Positions 45,750 through 57,700 of a DNA stretch of 64,000 bases are shown piece after piece (within the stretch, counting starts at the first letter, position 1; every line of letters starts with the position of its first letter). Below the pieces are notes generated by a model that was given only the letters and a program-made list of their open reading frames with translations, was not told the origin of the DNA and did no database searches. This DNA comes from Arthrinium phaeospermum (Eukaryota > Ascomycota > Sordariomycetes > Amphisphaeriales > Apiosporaceae). Location of the stretch: NCBI GenBank assembly GCA_006503535.1, contig QYRS01000014.1, positions 124,001 through 188,000 on the forward strand. Reading direction: 5' to 3'. A program made the translations under genes and the position numbers.

Positions 45750-46299
45750 CGCTCAATGCGACAACCAGGCAACCGGGGGTCCTGAGATCTCGCGGGCAAT
45801 GGCAAAGCAGTGAAATGTCTTGTACCCACTGTGACTTGTGAGTCCTGCCGACCGTAAACAAATCCAAAGGACCGCGAGTGGCAGCTGGACGTCTGGAAAC
45901 ATCTATTTCGGTGCGATGAGCCCTATCTGCTAAGGGACATACCTATCCTGGTTGATTGGCGTATGGATCGGCACTGCGCCTCCGCCACCCGCCAGCAGCG
46001 ACGACGACTTCGGGGCTTGCGAACGTGACCTTGATTGCATATTAGTTTGCCGTCTCGGGCTTGACCATCCACTTGAGTCCAATCCAGAAGCTGCCGAAAA
46101 ATACAAACTCATGGTTACTTTGAGTGTTTGGCACAGTAAGTCAAATGCTGATAATCCCAGTTGCGCATCTGCGGGGTTCAGAGCAGAAGGTGATTCCTTT
46201 TGATAAGGGCCGTAGTACCCAGCTTTGCTATGGCGCAGGCTCGTTCATCGTGTCGACCGACATTCCTCAGGACGTCTGGCACTACCGTACATAATCTTG
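45750..46299. other. Spacer between paralogs E and F
   Basis: Contains the promoter of E and the 3' region of F. A weak GGCGGGTGGCGG trace of the family promoter block is at about 45985-46000 on the minus strand. No other gene is seen. Confidence 0.45.
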
Positions 46300-47605
46300 C
46301 TACAGGTTTGCCACGTCCCCACCATGGTTCCAGCGTTGGTATGCGAGATATCCATCGTTGTAAACCCTCGTCACCATGGCGAGCACTTTCTCCGCATCCT
46401 CATGGCGACCCTGCTCGCCAAGCAGATGTGCGCACCTGTGTGCCATTCTATGCATCCGAGAGATCCTATCTTGGACATCTTCAGAAGGGGGCTCAACACG
46501 CAGTTGGTGATACGGATGGTGGTAGATGGCCGTCAACAGCTCCATAAACTCTTCCGGTGACGAACGGCCTGTACCATAGAGGCAAAACCCGGTCATTCGG
46601 AGCTCAAGTTCAGCTCCGACCATTGTTGCCTTGTGCAATACCGTCTTAAGAATATATTCGAATTCCTGGGTCGTCTTTGAGGATTTTGGCCCGTAGTTTT
46701 TCATTGTATGCAACGCAAGCGGAAATATATCCATGTGTTTGAGATTTTCCATAGCAATTGACTTGATAAAAAGGGAATGGTGGTGCTCATGGGTGGCATT
46801 GGGGTCCCTCGGGCTCACAGCGTTGACCGAACCCTTGAATATATGACTCCTTAGTCGGCGTCTGTTCTTGAAGGCCTCACTGCCTTCGTCGTCTAAGCTT
46901 TGGGGAATCTCAGACAGCAAGTGTACCAAACTGCGGTAATGTTCCTGGCCGGCAATGATTGCCACGGCAAGATCCAATGCCTGCCTCGTCACTCTGCCAT
47001 TGCGAGTAACGTCAGCCAACAAGATGAAGGTGGCCGATGGGAAAGGTACAGCCCACTTACGTAGAATGCGATAGACCGTTTTCGAATAGCTTTACGACCT
47101 CGGCGCGTTTCAGCCAACGACCCACGTGTTTGTAGGCTCGCTTGATGGGCAATCCGGCCTCCGCGCGTTCGACGGAATCATCCGCTCGAAGCTGACAGAG
47201 ATCGTTCCAGCACAGCTGTAACGTGTGCTTGGCCGTGTCGATATCGTCCGGGGGCAGTTTTTTGAGCTTGTTCGATAGCCCGTCGCCGCCGCCCAGACCC
47301 GGGATCTCCACCGGGCTTTCGGTGGCAATGGCGAAGTCAAGGTATCGGGACATATGGCCCACCATCGCGTCTATGCTCCGTTCTCGACAGATTTGGCGCC
47401 GTAGTGAGTTTCGGCATCTTGGGATCGTGCTCCAAACTGTGTAGGGTTTGGATGCACCAATCGCAGCACGACGCCCGACACCGCCGCCGAGGAGCGACGG
47501 TGCGAAGGCCTTTGAGGCCGCCGAAGCAAGAGGTGCGATGGCTCTGTTGGGGGAGAGCTGCCCCCGCAACCCAGTGGAAGTAAGAATCAGAACGTACCGC
47601 GACAT
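46300..47605 (-). CDS. Paralog F of the same family
   Basis: Unrecognised family. Minus-strand exons 47605-47061 and 46993-46300; 67-nt intron GTAAGT...GGCAG, phase 2; 412 residues. The N terminus (MSRYVLILTSTGLRGQLSPN, then KAFAPSLLGGGVGRRAA) is basic and free of acids for about 50 residues, resembling a mitochondrial targeting peptide. Exon 1 ends with a weaker copy of the usual helical segment (VERAEAGLPIKRAYKHVGRW). Exon 2 begins VTRQALDLAVAIIAG and has LRSHIFKG, a degenerate PRDP in place of RWDP, HMDIFPL, GAELELRMTGFCLY, SPEEFMELLTAI, YHQLRVEP, MHRMAHRCAHLL and the best preserved C-terminal motif, VYNDGYLAYQRW. It is the outermost member of the right array. Confidence 0.8.
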
Positions 47606-48491
47606 CGTTCTGGCAGAACCACGACAAGTACTTAAAAACCTCTGAAGTCCTGTGAGCAGGGTGAGATTGATTTTACATCACCGCTAGCCGCGAAGACAAG
47701 TGAAATGCAATGGAGACAAGTTGACGAATATACGGGGAACAGTCTTGATCGATTTGGAGATCCGACCGAACGGCTGGCAGCTGGGTTGATGCTGCGCCCC
47801 CACTATTTGATGTCGGGGACTTGGGCCCTGCAGGGGATAAAACGAGCAGTATTGCGAAAATAGGTACCTACCTACCTCATCAAGAAGTCGGCAGCCGACC
47901 AAAACGACCATGCAACTGGAAGATACACCGATGGAATGCTCGAACATGTCTTGATGCCCTTCGTAACCTTACCTGCCATCCGTTTTGTTCTCGTGATTCG
48001 TTGAATCCCCGAAACCATATCTGGTGATTGACCCCCTGTCCGAATGCCGTTACTTGCATAAGTTACATTGGGGTTACAGCGTGCTTTCTACTCTGCAGCC
48101 CGCCTGCCTGAGGGCCGACGGGGAAAGATGCATGTTGGCGCGCCATGTACAATCAGCAAGCCATTGCACCAAAGGTCATTGAAGCAGCTGGCAATTCGAA
48201 TTAATGATAAGACCGAGAGACTAGCTACCCATGACTGCCCTACTATTTGATGATAACAAAATCATTGACAAGTTTGGCGCTGATAGATCCCGATTAATCA
48301 AAGCAGTCAGGAAGAAGGTAGGTAGGTACATATTTGAATAGTTTTGATTGATCTCTCGCCCGAAAGGCTATGTGAGATATATAAAAGACATGCCCGGAAC
48401 GCCAGGCTCTCCCGATGCAGATGCATCCATGATGAAGCCGAGACCCAACACCTGAAAAAGTACATATCAAAACATCAAGTTCGTGACGGCG
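47606..48491. other. Intergenic
   Basis: No gene is seen. Short GGTA/TACC repeats occur near 47863-47877 and 48316-48327. It carries the promoter of paralog F and the 3' end of the DUF3429 gene. Confidence 0.45.
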
Positions 48492-49903
48492 TTACTCCTT
48501 CTTCTCGCCTTCCTTCTTCTCTTCGCCCTTCTTATCGTCACCCTTATCGTCGCTCTTCTCCTCGCTCTTGTCATCCTTCTTTTCCTCCTTGTCATCCTTC
48601 TTCTCGTCGCTCTTTTCGTCCTTCTTTTCATCCTTCTTATCCTCAGTCTTCTCTTCCTTCTTGTCGTCCTTCTTCTCGGCCTTCTTGTCACCCTTCTTGT
48701 CCTTGTTCTTAGCCTCCTTGGCTTCCTTCTCCTTCTTCTCCTTTTCCTCCTTCTCCTTCTGCTTGGCCTCCTCCTCTTCCTTCTTCTTGCGCTCAGCCTC
48801 GGCCTTCTCCTTCTTGACGCGCTCCTCCTCGTAGGCGGGCGCCTCGAGCTTCTGCCACTTCTCCGAGTAGGCCTCCTCGAAGCGGTTCTCCTGGATCTTC
48901 TCGCTGATCTCGCCGAACTGGGGCTTGTACTGGCCGACCTTCATGGTGCCGATCATGCTGATCATGATGGCGACGCCGACAATGGCCGTCAGGACGAAGC
49001 GGTAGGTCGCGTACCAGTAGGGGGCCCAGCCGCGGATGGACGCGGTGCGGTCCGCGAGCCAGAGGCCCACGAAGGCGGCCCACTGCGCCGTCAGGGCCCA
49101 GGGCCAGGGCATCAGGAGCGTCGGCCAGGCCACCAGGGGCGCCGCCACGCCGAGCGCGTACCGGAACCGCGTGCGCGCCGCGTCGGGCGCCTTCTCGGCG
49201 TACTCGAGGCCCCAGTGGATCGCGCCCAGGAAGCTGATGATGGCGGCGCCGTAGCCGACCTGGAGCGGCTCCAGGTAGCTCAGGAAGAAGTGCGCGTTCT
49301 CGTGGCTCATGAGCAGGTGGTTCAGCACCGTCGACGTCGTGGGCCAGTCGGTGTTGGAGGCCCATGAGAGGTAGACTACGCTGAGAGATGTCGCGAGATA
49401 CGGGACCGTGCCCGAAAGGCCGAGGATGTAGGACTCTTTGGGAACCTGGGCGAGGTTGAAGGTTTCCTTCACGGTGTGCTAGAAAGGAGGCATTGGTGTT
49501 AGTGCCTTTGGCTTTTATACTGTAAAATGATGCGGAGCGAAATCCGTATCTATGCAAAGTTGGTACTCACGATATCATGTCCAAGCCCGTCCGCGACATC
49601 TTTGTTGGCGTCTGCGGGGGACGGCTCAAAAGCGTGCCGGACGCTGGACTCTGTGGAGACCTGGTCGGGGTGCGACTCGAGCTTCTGATTCTGCGCCTTC
49701 TTCACGTCCTCGGGGCTGAGGCTGTCGCCCAACGACTGCTTTGTCGCATACCGCGTCTTGAAAACGAGCGAGGTCGCCCGGGGAGCCCGGATCATGGCGT
49801 TTTGGGCCAGCGAGGGGGCGTTGGCGGATCGCAGCGAAAGCTGGCGGGAGGCGGCAAGGGCTCTCGCGGAGCCCGCCCACAGCGGCTGCGTGCTCCGGAA
49901 CAT
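48492..49903 (-). CDS. TMEM69-like (DUF3429) mitochondrial inner-membrane protein
   Basis: Minus-strand exons 49903-49571 and 49478-48492; 92-nt phase-0 intron GTGAGT...TTCTAG; 439 residues. The start MFRSTQPLWAGSARALAASR opens a long basic targeting peptide (to about residue 60). The core, about residues 110-320, has four or five membrane helices: SYILGLSGTVPYLATSL, YGAAIISFLGAIHWGLEYA, ALGVAAPLVAWPTLLMPW with the following AQWAAFVGLWLA, and FVLTAIVGVAIMISMIG. This pattern, with FLGAIHWG, is that of DUF3429/TMEM69 proteins placed in the mitochondrial inner membrane, whose role is not established. The last about 112 residues are nearly all Lys, Glu and Asp (KKDEK-type repeats), much longer and more charged than the membrane core needs; probably disordered or coiled. 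The next upstream gene is VPS13, divergent, 1.9 kb away. Confidence 0.85.
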
Positions 49904-51771
49904 GGCGGGCCTGGGTATATGGCGAGAATGGGAGTCAATTGCAGGGTTGGAGATATTACGAAGATTCAGGACTTTGCCGGCGTCAATAAGCAGAAGGGTA
50001 TAATGATCAATGGTCGAATTGGAGAGAATGAGCAAACGGGAAGAGAAGGGCAGGATGCCTCTCAATTTCAATTGCAACACGGAAACATGGCATGGAGCAG
50101 GTGGTGTATTGCTGCTGCAAGTTACATCATCACTACCTACATTTTGCTTGCTCCCCCCGGACCATGCTCGGTATCACGGCATGTTGGAGAGTCAAGGAGC
50201 TACCTCCGCGTGTACTGTAATCTACAGCTGGAGCAGCGCTGTTTTGCGTCAATCGATCGATCGCCTAGGTGCAAGCCCCTTGTCCTGGTCCATCCCGGTG
50301 CGTGTGCCTGGATATCCGCATCTTGAGCTGCAACTGTTTTTGGGGAAGTTGGGAAAGCTTGGGCGCAGGTGACGTAATGGCACTGAAAGCTTGGCAAAAA
50401 GGTTGGGTGGTCCTCGCTTGATCGAGAGGGACAGACTGGAAGCAAGTGGGATGAAATTGAAACAGGTCAAAAACACTTGCAGAAGCGAAGCTGCTGGCTG
50501 CCCCGCATGCTGTGGCTGGTGGTTCGGTCCCTCAGCATACGACTAGAGCTCAAAAGACAGCCCGACTCCATTGGTATCAATAATACGCTTGTGATATCGG
50601 GAAATGAAGAGACAGTTCGGGATTTGGTAAATCTTATGAGCACTTTTCATGAAAATATTGCAATAGTTAGTTGTTCACTCAACGTACGGAGATGCTGTAC
50701 AGAGTACCACCTCTCGAAAAGCAGCAGAGTATTGCAAGAAGAGGGCCAGCCGTAAACTAGGCTTGCTTGGCGGGGGTTTTGCTCCGCCGTACCAGGCTAG
50801 ACGTTGGCCATGGCAGAATGAGCTGCAGATTTCGACATTCTACTAAACATTCATCATGGTGTTTCAGGAACAGCCATAACATCCTCGCTCAGTCTGTGTA
50901 GATATGCATCCGTATACCAAGATTGTAGCAATATTTACCGTGTTGCAGCACTTCTCAATGTGTCATGTAGACAAGCTTAATCAGACCACTGCCACCCACC
51001 ACCCTCCCGCCGCACTAACCCCAGCAACCCATCAGCTAGCGCAAAGCTCCAGCCACAGTCACTAACCACGACAGGAGAATGGTGGATGCTGAGCTTGCTT
51101 TGGTAGCGACTATTGGCGTCATCAGTTCCAAGGCACCAGCCAAATCGAGGAGCGTAGTAACCTGACTGCTGCACGCATTCGCACCACTAAACGCCTGCCT
51201 CGTCGGTCTTCTTCCTTGGGCAAAGCTACCGTACGGACAGACGAGGTGCCCAACCGACCTCCATCCAGTCCATGTCCCATTTTAACCTAGATGCGGGATC
51301 GATTGCTACATCGAGAAATTCCCACGCACCAGGTCCTTTGGTTTTGGCCAAAACACCATCCTTTCATACCTAACACCCATCCTACTCTCCCCCTTCCTCA
51401 TACCTTTTTCCATGTCCAGAGGGAGTAGGTAGCGGTTGATCTTTCCTGCGCTGGTTCTGTTTTCAACCCACCCATGCAAAGTACTTAGTTTTTCCGACCT
51501 AGATACCCGATTACTTCAGTGTAATTCAATCAAAATCCTAGCCCTTTACGAGACCCATTTGAGCAACCCACTACGTCGTCCGCCCCTGATCGATCCCAGT
51601 GCCCCTCATTCGACTTCTGAGGCGTGACCAACGATTCTGTGTCGACCTTCATCCTCATATCGGCCATTTCTTCCCGACCATATTGCTCTCCTCCCGCCGA
51701 TGAGGACTCACGATACCCCACCCTAATCATCGAATTCGTCCCGGCCCGGGTTACGGCACCCCGCAGACAAT
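49904..51771. other. Divergent intergenic region
   Basis: Shared upstream region of the DUF3429 gene (minus) and VPS13 (plus). Open frames of up to about 120 codons are present without motifs. The last 400 bp are pyrimidine-rich, as expected of a promoter and 5' UTR. Confidence 0.45.
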
Positions 51772-54700
51772 ATGTTGGAAGGCTTGGTTGCAGGACTGCT
51801 GAACCGCTTCCTGGGCATGTACGTCAAGAACTTTGACCCTGCCCAGCTGAAGGTCGGTATCTGGTCCGGCGACGTCAAGCTGCGCAACCTCGAGCTGCGG
51901 AAGGAGGCCCTAGACCAGCTGAAGCTGCCCATAAACGTTGCCGAAGGACACTTGGGCGAGCTGACGCTGGTCATACCATGGTCCAACCTGCGCGGCGCTC
52001 CCGTCAAGATTATCATTGAGGATGTCTTCCTGTTGGCCTCTCCGAAAGAGGAGGCTGCCTATGACGAGGACGAGGAGGAGCGGCGGAAACAGCGCATCAA
52101 GATGGAGAAGCTGGACTCGGCGGAACTGCTCAAGGAGCGCTCCCAGGAGGGTCTCAGCCAGGAAGAGCAGAAGAAGAGCCAGAGCTTCACCGAGAGTCTG
52201 GTCACTAAGATTGTCGACAATCTCCAGGTGACGGTGAAGAACATCCACGTCCGATACGAGGATTCCATATCCGCCCCGGGCCACCCCTTTGCCCTCGGCA
52301 TCACCTTAGAAGAGTTCAGCGCCGTCTCGACCGATGGCGAGTGGAAACCGACTTTCATCCAGAACTCGAACAAGACAACCCACAAGCTGGCCAAGCTGGG
52401 AGCTTTGGCAGTTTACTGGAATACGGACACCGAACTGTTCGGCTCCGGCCGCGAGGTCGCTGGAAAGGGCGAGGACGAGATGAATCACGACAAGATGGTT
52501 GAGTGCTTCAAGGGCATGATAGGGGGAGCCGACAACAACAACACGAAAAACCACCAGTTCATCCTCAAGCCAGTCAGCGGCCAGGCCAAGATCGAGTTGG
52601 ACAAGACGGGCGACGCCCACGTTCCGAAATTCAAGGGCAACCTTTTGTTTGACGAAATTGGTGTTGTTCTTGATGACGATCAGTACCGAGACAGTCTGAT
52701 GATGGTGGATCTATTCCACTACTTCATCCGCCATCAAGAGTACAAGAAGCTTCAACCGAAGGATGCCTCACCCAAAGAAGACCCACGTGCTTGGTTCAAG
52801 TTTGCCGGGAACGCTGTCCTCAACAAGATCCACGAGCGCAATCGTCGATGGACGTGGGACTACTTCCGTGAACGCCGCGATGACCGCAAGCGGTATATCG
52901 AGCTGTTCAAAAAGAAGAAGGCCAACCAACAGTTTTCATCCACAGAAACCGAGGACCTCGAAAAGCTGGAGTTTAAGTTGGGCTACGAAGACCTACGCTT
53001 TTGGCGATCCCTCGCTAGGAACCAATTGAAGAAGGAGAATGCTGAAGCGCTCAAGAATGCACCGAAGCAAGAGCCTCAGCAGCAAGGATGGATCGCATGG
53101 GCCTGGGGCTCGAAGCCTGCTCACCCCTCGGACTCCACCGAGAATACCCAGATGACAGAGGAGCAACGGCAAGAGCTCTACGAAGCAATCGACTGGGATG
53201 AGAAGACGGCCTTGGCTGAATCTGTGGACGCGCCTCGAGATACTGTCAAGATGCAACTTGATGCGTCTTTGAGCACCGGAAGCTTCACTCTGAGACAAGA
53301 CCCTCATGGATCCAAGAAGGATCTCTTGAGCTTGCACTTCGACCTCTTCAAGGCTCGAGGAATCAAGCGACCCGATTCAGTATTGGTTGATGTAAGTCTG
53401 GGTGGTTTCCGTGTCCAGGATGGAACAACACCTGCCTCGCAGTTTAAGGAAATTGTCAGAGTCAAAGATGCACCAGAACTGGGCCGCCAGAAACGTCTGT
53501 CCATTGGTGACCTGGAAAACACAGAACACGAAACGTTCTTCGATGTGTCTGTCGAGCAGAACCCACTGGACGGCCAAGGCGATATCGCTGTTACAGCAAA
53601 ACTTAAGCCCCTGGAGATTATCTGGAACCCCAACTTCGTCATCGGCATCGTTGACTTCTTCAAACCTCCCGAGCGTCATATGGAGTCCATTACCGCCCTT
53701 ATGGAATCTGCCGGTGCTACTGTCGAGGGCTTGCGACAACAGACGAGAGCCGGCCTGGAGTTCGCCCTCGAGGAGCACAAGACCATCAACGCCAAACTAG
53801 ACCTACAAGCGCCTCTGATCATCGTACCTCAGAGCATTACGGTCAAGGAGTCTACTTGTCTCATCCTCGACGCTGGTCATATTAGTGTCTCCAGCGAACT
53901 GGTGGACAAGGATACCCTGAAGCAGATCCAGGACAAACAGAACCAACAGTACTCCGACGAAGACTTCAAGCAGCTTGAATCTCTGATGTACGACCGTTTC
54001 GTCGTCAAGTTGACGTCTACCCAACTCCTCATCGGCCCGTCGATCGAAGAGACCAAGACGCAACTCATTGAGAAGGACGACGCACGTCGTTACCATATTG
54101 TGGAGAAGATCAACTTGGACTTTACAGTTGCCATGTCGATTCTACCGAAGGCGCCGAACCTCACCCGGATGAAAATCGCTGGTCACATGCCTGTGCTTCA
54201 TGCTGCAGTCTCGGACACCAAGTACAAGAGTCTCATGAAGCTGATCGACGTTGCTATCCCGAAGTTTGGTGGTGACGAACAGCAAAACCAACCTCAGCAG
54301 CAAACTATGAGGCCACGGCTTCTTAGCACTGCTTCAAGTCGTTCACGAAAAAGTCACCAGAGGAAGGATACCCCGACTAGTAACCTGTTCATGACCAAGC
54401 AGTCTGCCGTGATTATCGATGATGATATTGATGATGATGATGACGATGCCTTCGAGGACGCGCCTGATGGCAGCTCTAACCAACAGCTGAAGATGCAACA
54501 GCGAAGCTTCGAGTTCAAGTTCGCCGTTGACAAGCTGCAAGGCTCTCTCTACCGCAGCGATCCGGACGGGAAGGGAACCGAGTCGCTATTGGTGGAGCTG
54601 GTTGCCGAGAATTTCGATCTCGAGTTCTTCATTCGGCCGTTCGACATGGCTGCCAATGTCTCGCTTGGCTCTGTCACTGTGGACGACTTTGTCGACAATC

Positions 54701-57700
54701 CCCCGGCGGAGTTCAAGTCAATTATCTCTTCCAGGGATGCCGAGGAGGGCAAGGAACAAGCAACACTCTTCAAAGTCAAATTTGTTAAAGTCAAGAGAGA
54801 CTCCCCCGAGTTCATGCCAGTCTACGACGGAATAGAGACCAACGTGGATGTTGCAATATCGACGATCAACTTGGTCGTGACCAGGAAAACGCTGTTGACC
54901 CTGCTGGACTTCATCCTTGTTACGTTCTCTAACAGTGACAACAACAACGCAGGTGCCCAGAAGAAACAGCAGCTCATGGACACTGATGATGAAGATGACG
55001 CGGTCGAAATCGTGGAGCCTGAGCCAGAGCCGCAGCAGAACGAAGGGGGCTCCATACGTGTCAAGATTGATCTCAAGACAATCCGGATGATTCTCAATAA
55101 CGATGGTATCAGGCTCGCGACTCTTTCGTTCAATCATGCCGATGTCGGCATCCATCTGTCCGGCAAGACGATGCGCGTTGGAGCGAAGCTGGGTGACTTG
55201 AGCTTGGTGGATGATGTGAACGTGGGTGCCGAGGAGTCTTCCAGCTTCCGACGGCTCATCACCATTCAAGGCGACGAACTTGCCGACTTCCGCTACGAAA
55301 CCTTCGATTCAAGCAATGAGAAGGCGTATCCCGGCTATGATTCGTCGGTGTTCTTACGCGCCGGCTCCATCAAGGTCAACTTCTTGGAAGAGCCTTTCAG
55401 AAAGATCATTGAGTTCCTGGTCAAGTTCGGCAAGATGCAGGCCATCTACAACGCTGCAAGACAAGCCGCAGCCAACCAAGCCCAGCAACTGCAGCAGAGT
55501 ACGAGCCGATTCAAGTTTGACGTTATCGTCAATACTCCTATCATTGTCTTCCCTGCTACGGTCGACCCAGATCAGCCTAAGCGTGATCTTATCACCGCCT
55601 ACCTGGGTGAGATCTATGCTCAGAACAAGTTCGCTCCCCTGGATGACTCCGAGAACTCGGAGATCGCTATGAAGCTATCGGCAGGTATCCGGAACATTAG
55701 GCTTACATCACTCTATCACTACCCCGAGGACAAGTCGGAGGAACTTGAGATGATTGACCATGTCGACCTCGGCTTTAACATCACCTATGCTGAACACAAG
55801 AAAGGTTGGAAACGCCCCGACATGGAGATTGAGGGGAAGATGACCGACTTCAACCTGAAAATCACCCAACATCAGATGAAGTCACTCTTGGGCATTACCC
55901 GGTCTGTTCCAGGCGCATTTGCTACCGATGCCGATGCAAGCGGCGAGGAAGCAGAGAGAGATGTGGACCAAGGAACTCTCCGTAGGGCGAAGACCATGAC
56001 CTCTATGCATTCCACGAAAGATGACAATCTCGTGGACCTTGGTCCGGAGCTGGGATCTCATGAGGATACCTGGACCAAACTGGACCTTGTGTTTAATGTC
56101 CACAAGATCGGTCTCGAGCTGATCAACGCCCCAGATGACCGACCAGTTGGTGACACGGAGAAAGCAAGTCTTGCGCAGTTCTCTCTGGATGACAGCACGC
56201 TGAAGACACGCATGCTCGCGGATTCCTCGTTGGAGGCCGAATTTGTCATTCAGTCATTCTCTATCCAGGACAGCCGCCAAAGAGATGCCAATAAGTTCCG
56301 CAAGATTATGACATCCGCCAACAAGAGTGTTCAGCAATTCATGGCATCTGTTTCGTTGACTGGCGGCGAGAATAGGAACCTGATTGCCATGGTCGCGATT
56401 GACAGTCCCAGAATCATCTTCACACTGGACTACATCTATGCCATCCAGCACTTCATCTCAGCGGGCTTGGCTGTGGATGAGCCGACACCTATTGAGGATG
56501 CCCTGGAAGAATCGCCAGATGGCTCGGAGACGGACTCAGTACAGGTTTCCTATGCTGGTTCCAAGTCGCAAAAGACAGTGTCCGAGAGAGGAGAGCCCGA
56601 GAAGAAGAAGGAATCTAAGATGGATATCGCCTTCCGTGTTAATGTCGTCGACGCTCAAGTCATTTTGATCGCCAACCCTCTCAGCTCGAGCTCTGAAGCG
56701 ATTGTGCTGGGCACCAAGCAAGTGCTTCTGTCACAACAACATGCTTTAACCTTCCAAGTATCCGAGGTCGGAATGTTCCTGTGTCGCATGGACAAGTTCG
56801 AGGCATCAAGACTACGTGTTCTCGATGATTTCTCCATCCAGATGTCTATGGATAGTTCCCAACCGAACGCGACGAACATGCATCTGGATATCGACCCGTT
56901 GATCCTTCGAGTATCGCTCCGGGATATTCTGCTTGTTCTTCAGATCGTGAGCAAGGCATCTGAGCTGTCAGCAAACGAACCCGAGCCACCACAGCAGCCT
57001 AGCGCATCCGATAAGAAGGCCTCGCAGCTGCGGGATGACGGGCTCAAGCAGCGTTCTGCGAGCGGCAGGGGCCAATCCACTATTGCGAAGCGGACAAAGG
57101 GAACCAAGACTATTGCCACCGCGACAACCAGGACCCGTAAGGGATCTCAGCCGCCGCAGCCCGTTCATGATGTCAACAAGGGACCGAAGCGCCACGAGGA
57201 GCTGACTGCCACCATTGCTGGCATCCGCGTCGTCCTGATCGGTGACTTGCACGAGTTGCCGATTCTGGATATGAACATCAAGAGCTTCTCTGCATCTGCA
57301 GCGGACTGGTCTAGTAGCCTCAAGGCCGAGACGGCAATTGACATGTATGTCAATGTCTACAATTTCGCCAAGTCTGCCTGGGAGCCTCTGCTCGAGCCTT
57401 GGCAATTGGGCGTCGGCGTCGCCAAATCTTCGGATGGGCTGCTGTCTGTTGACCTTCAATCGAAAAAGACCTTCGAGGTCACTGTCACGACGGCCACTAT
57501 CGCCGTTGCTTCAAAGTCGTTCGACTTCCTAACGGGCGGCGAGGATGTACTTGAAAAGACCAGAAGCACCGAGGCTCCCTACAAGATCCGGAACTACACT
57601 GGCTTCGATGTCCTCGTGGAGGCTAGAAACCAAAGCGACACTGAGAACATCTCCACGAAGCTGACGGACGGAGAAGAGGCACCATGGAGTTTCGAGCACT

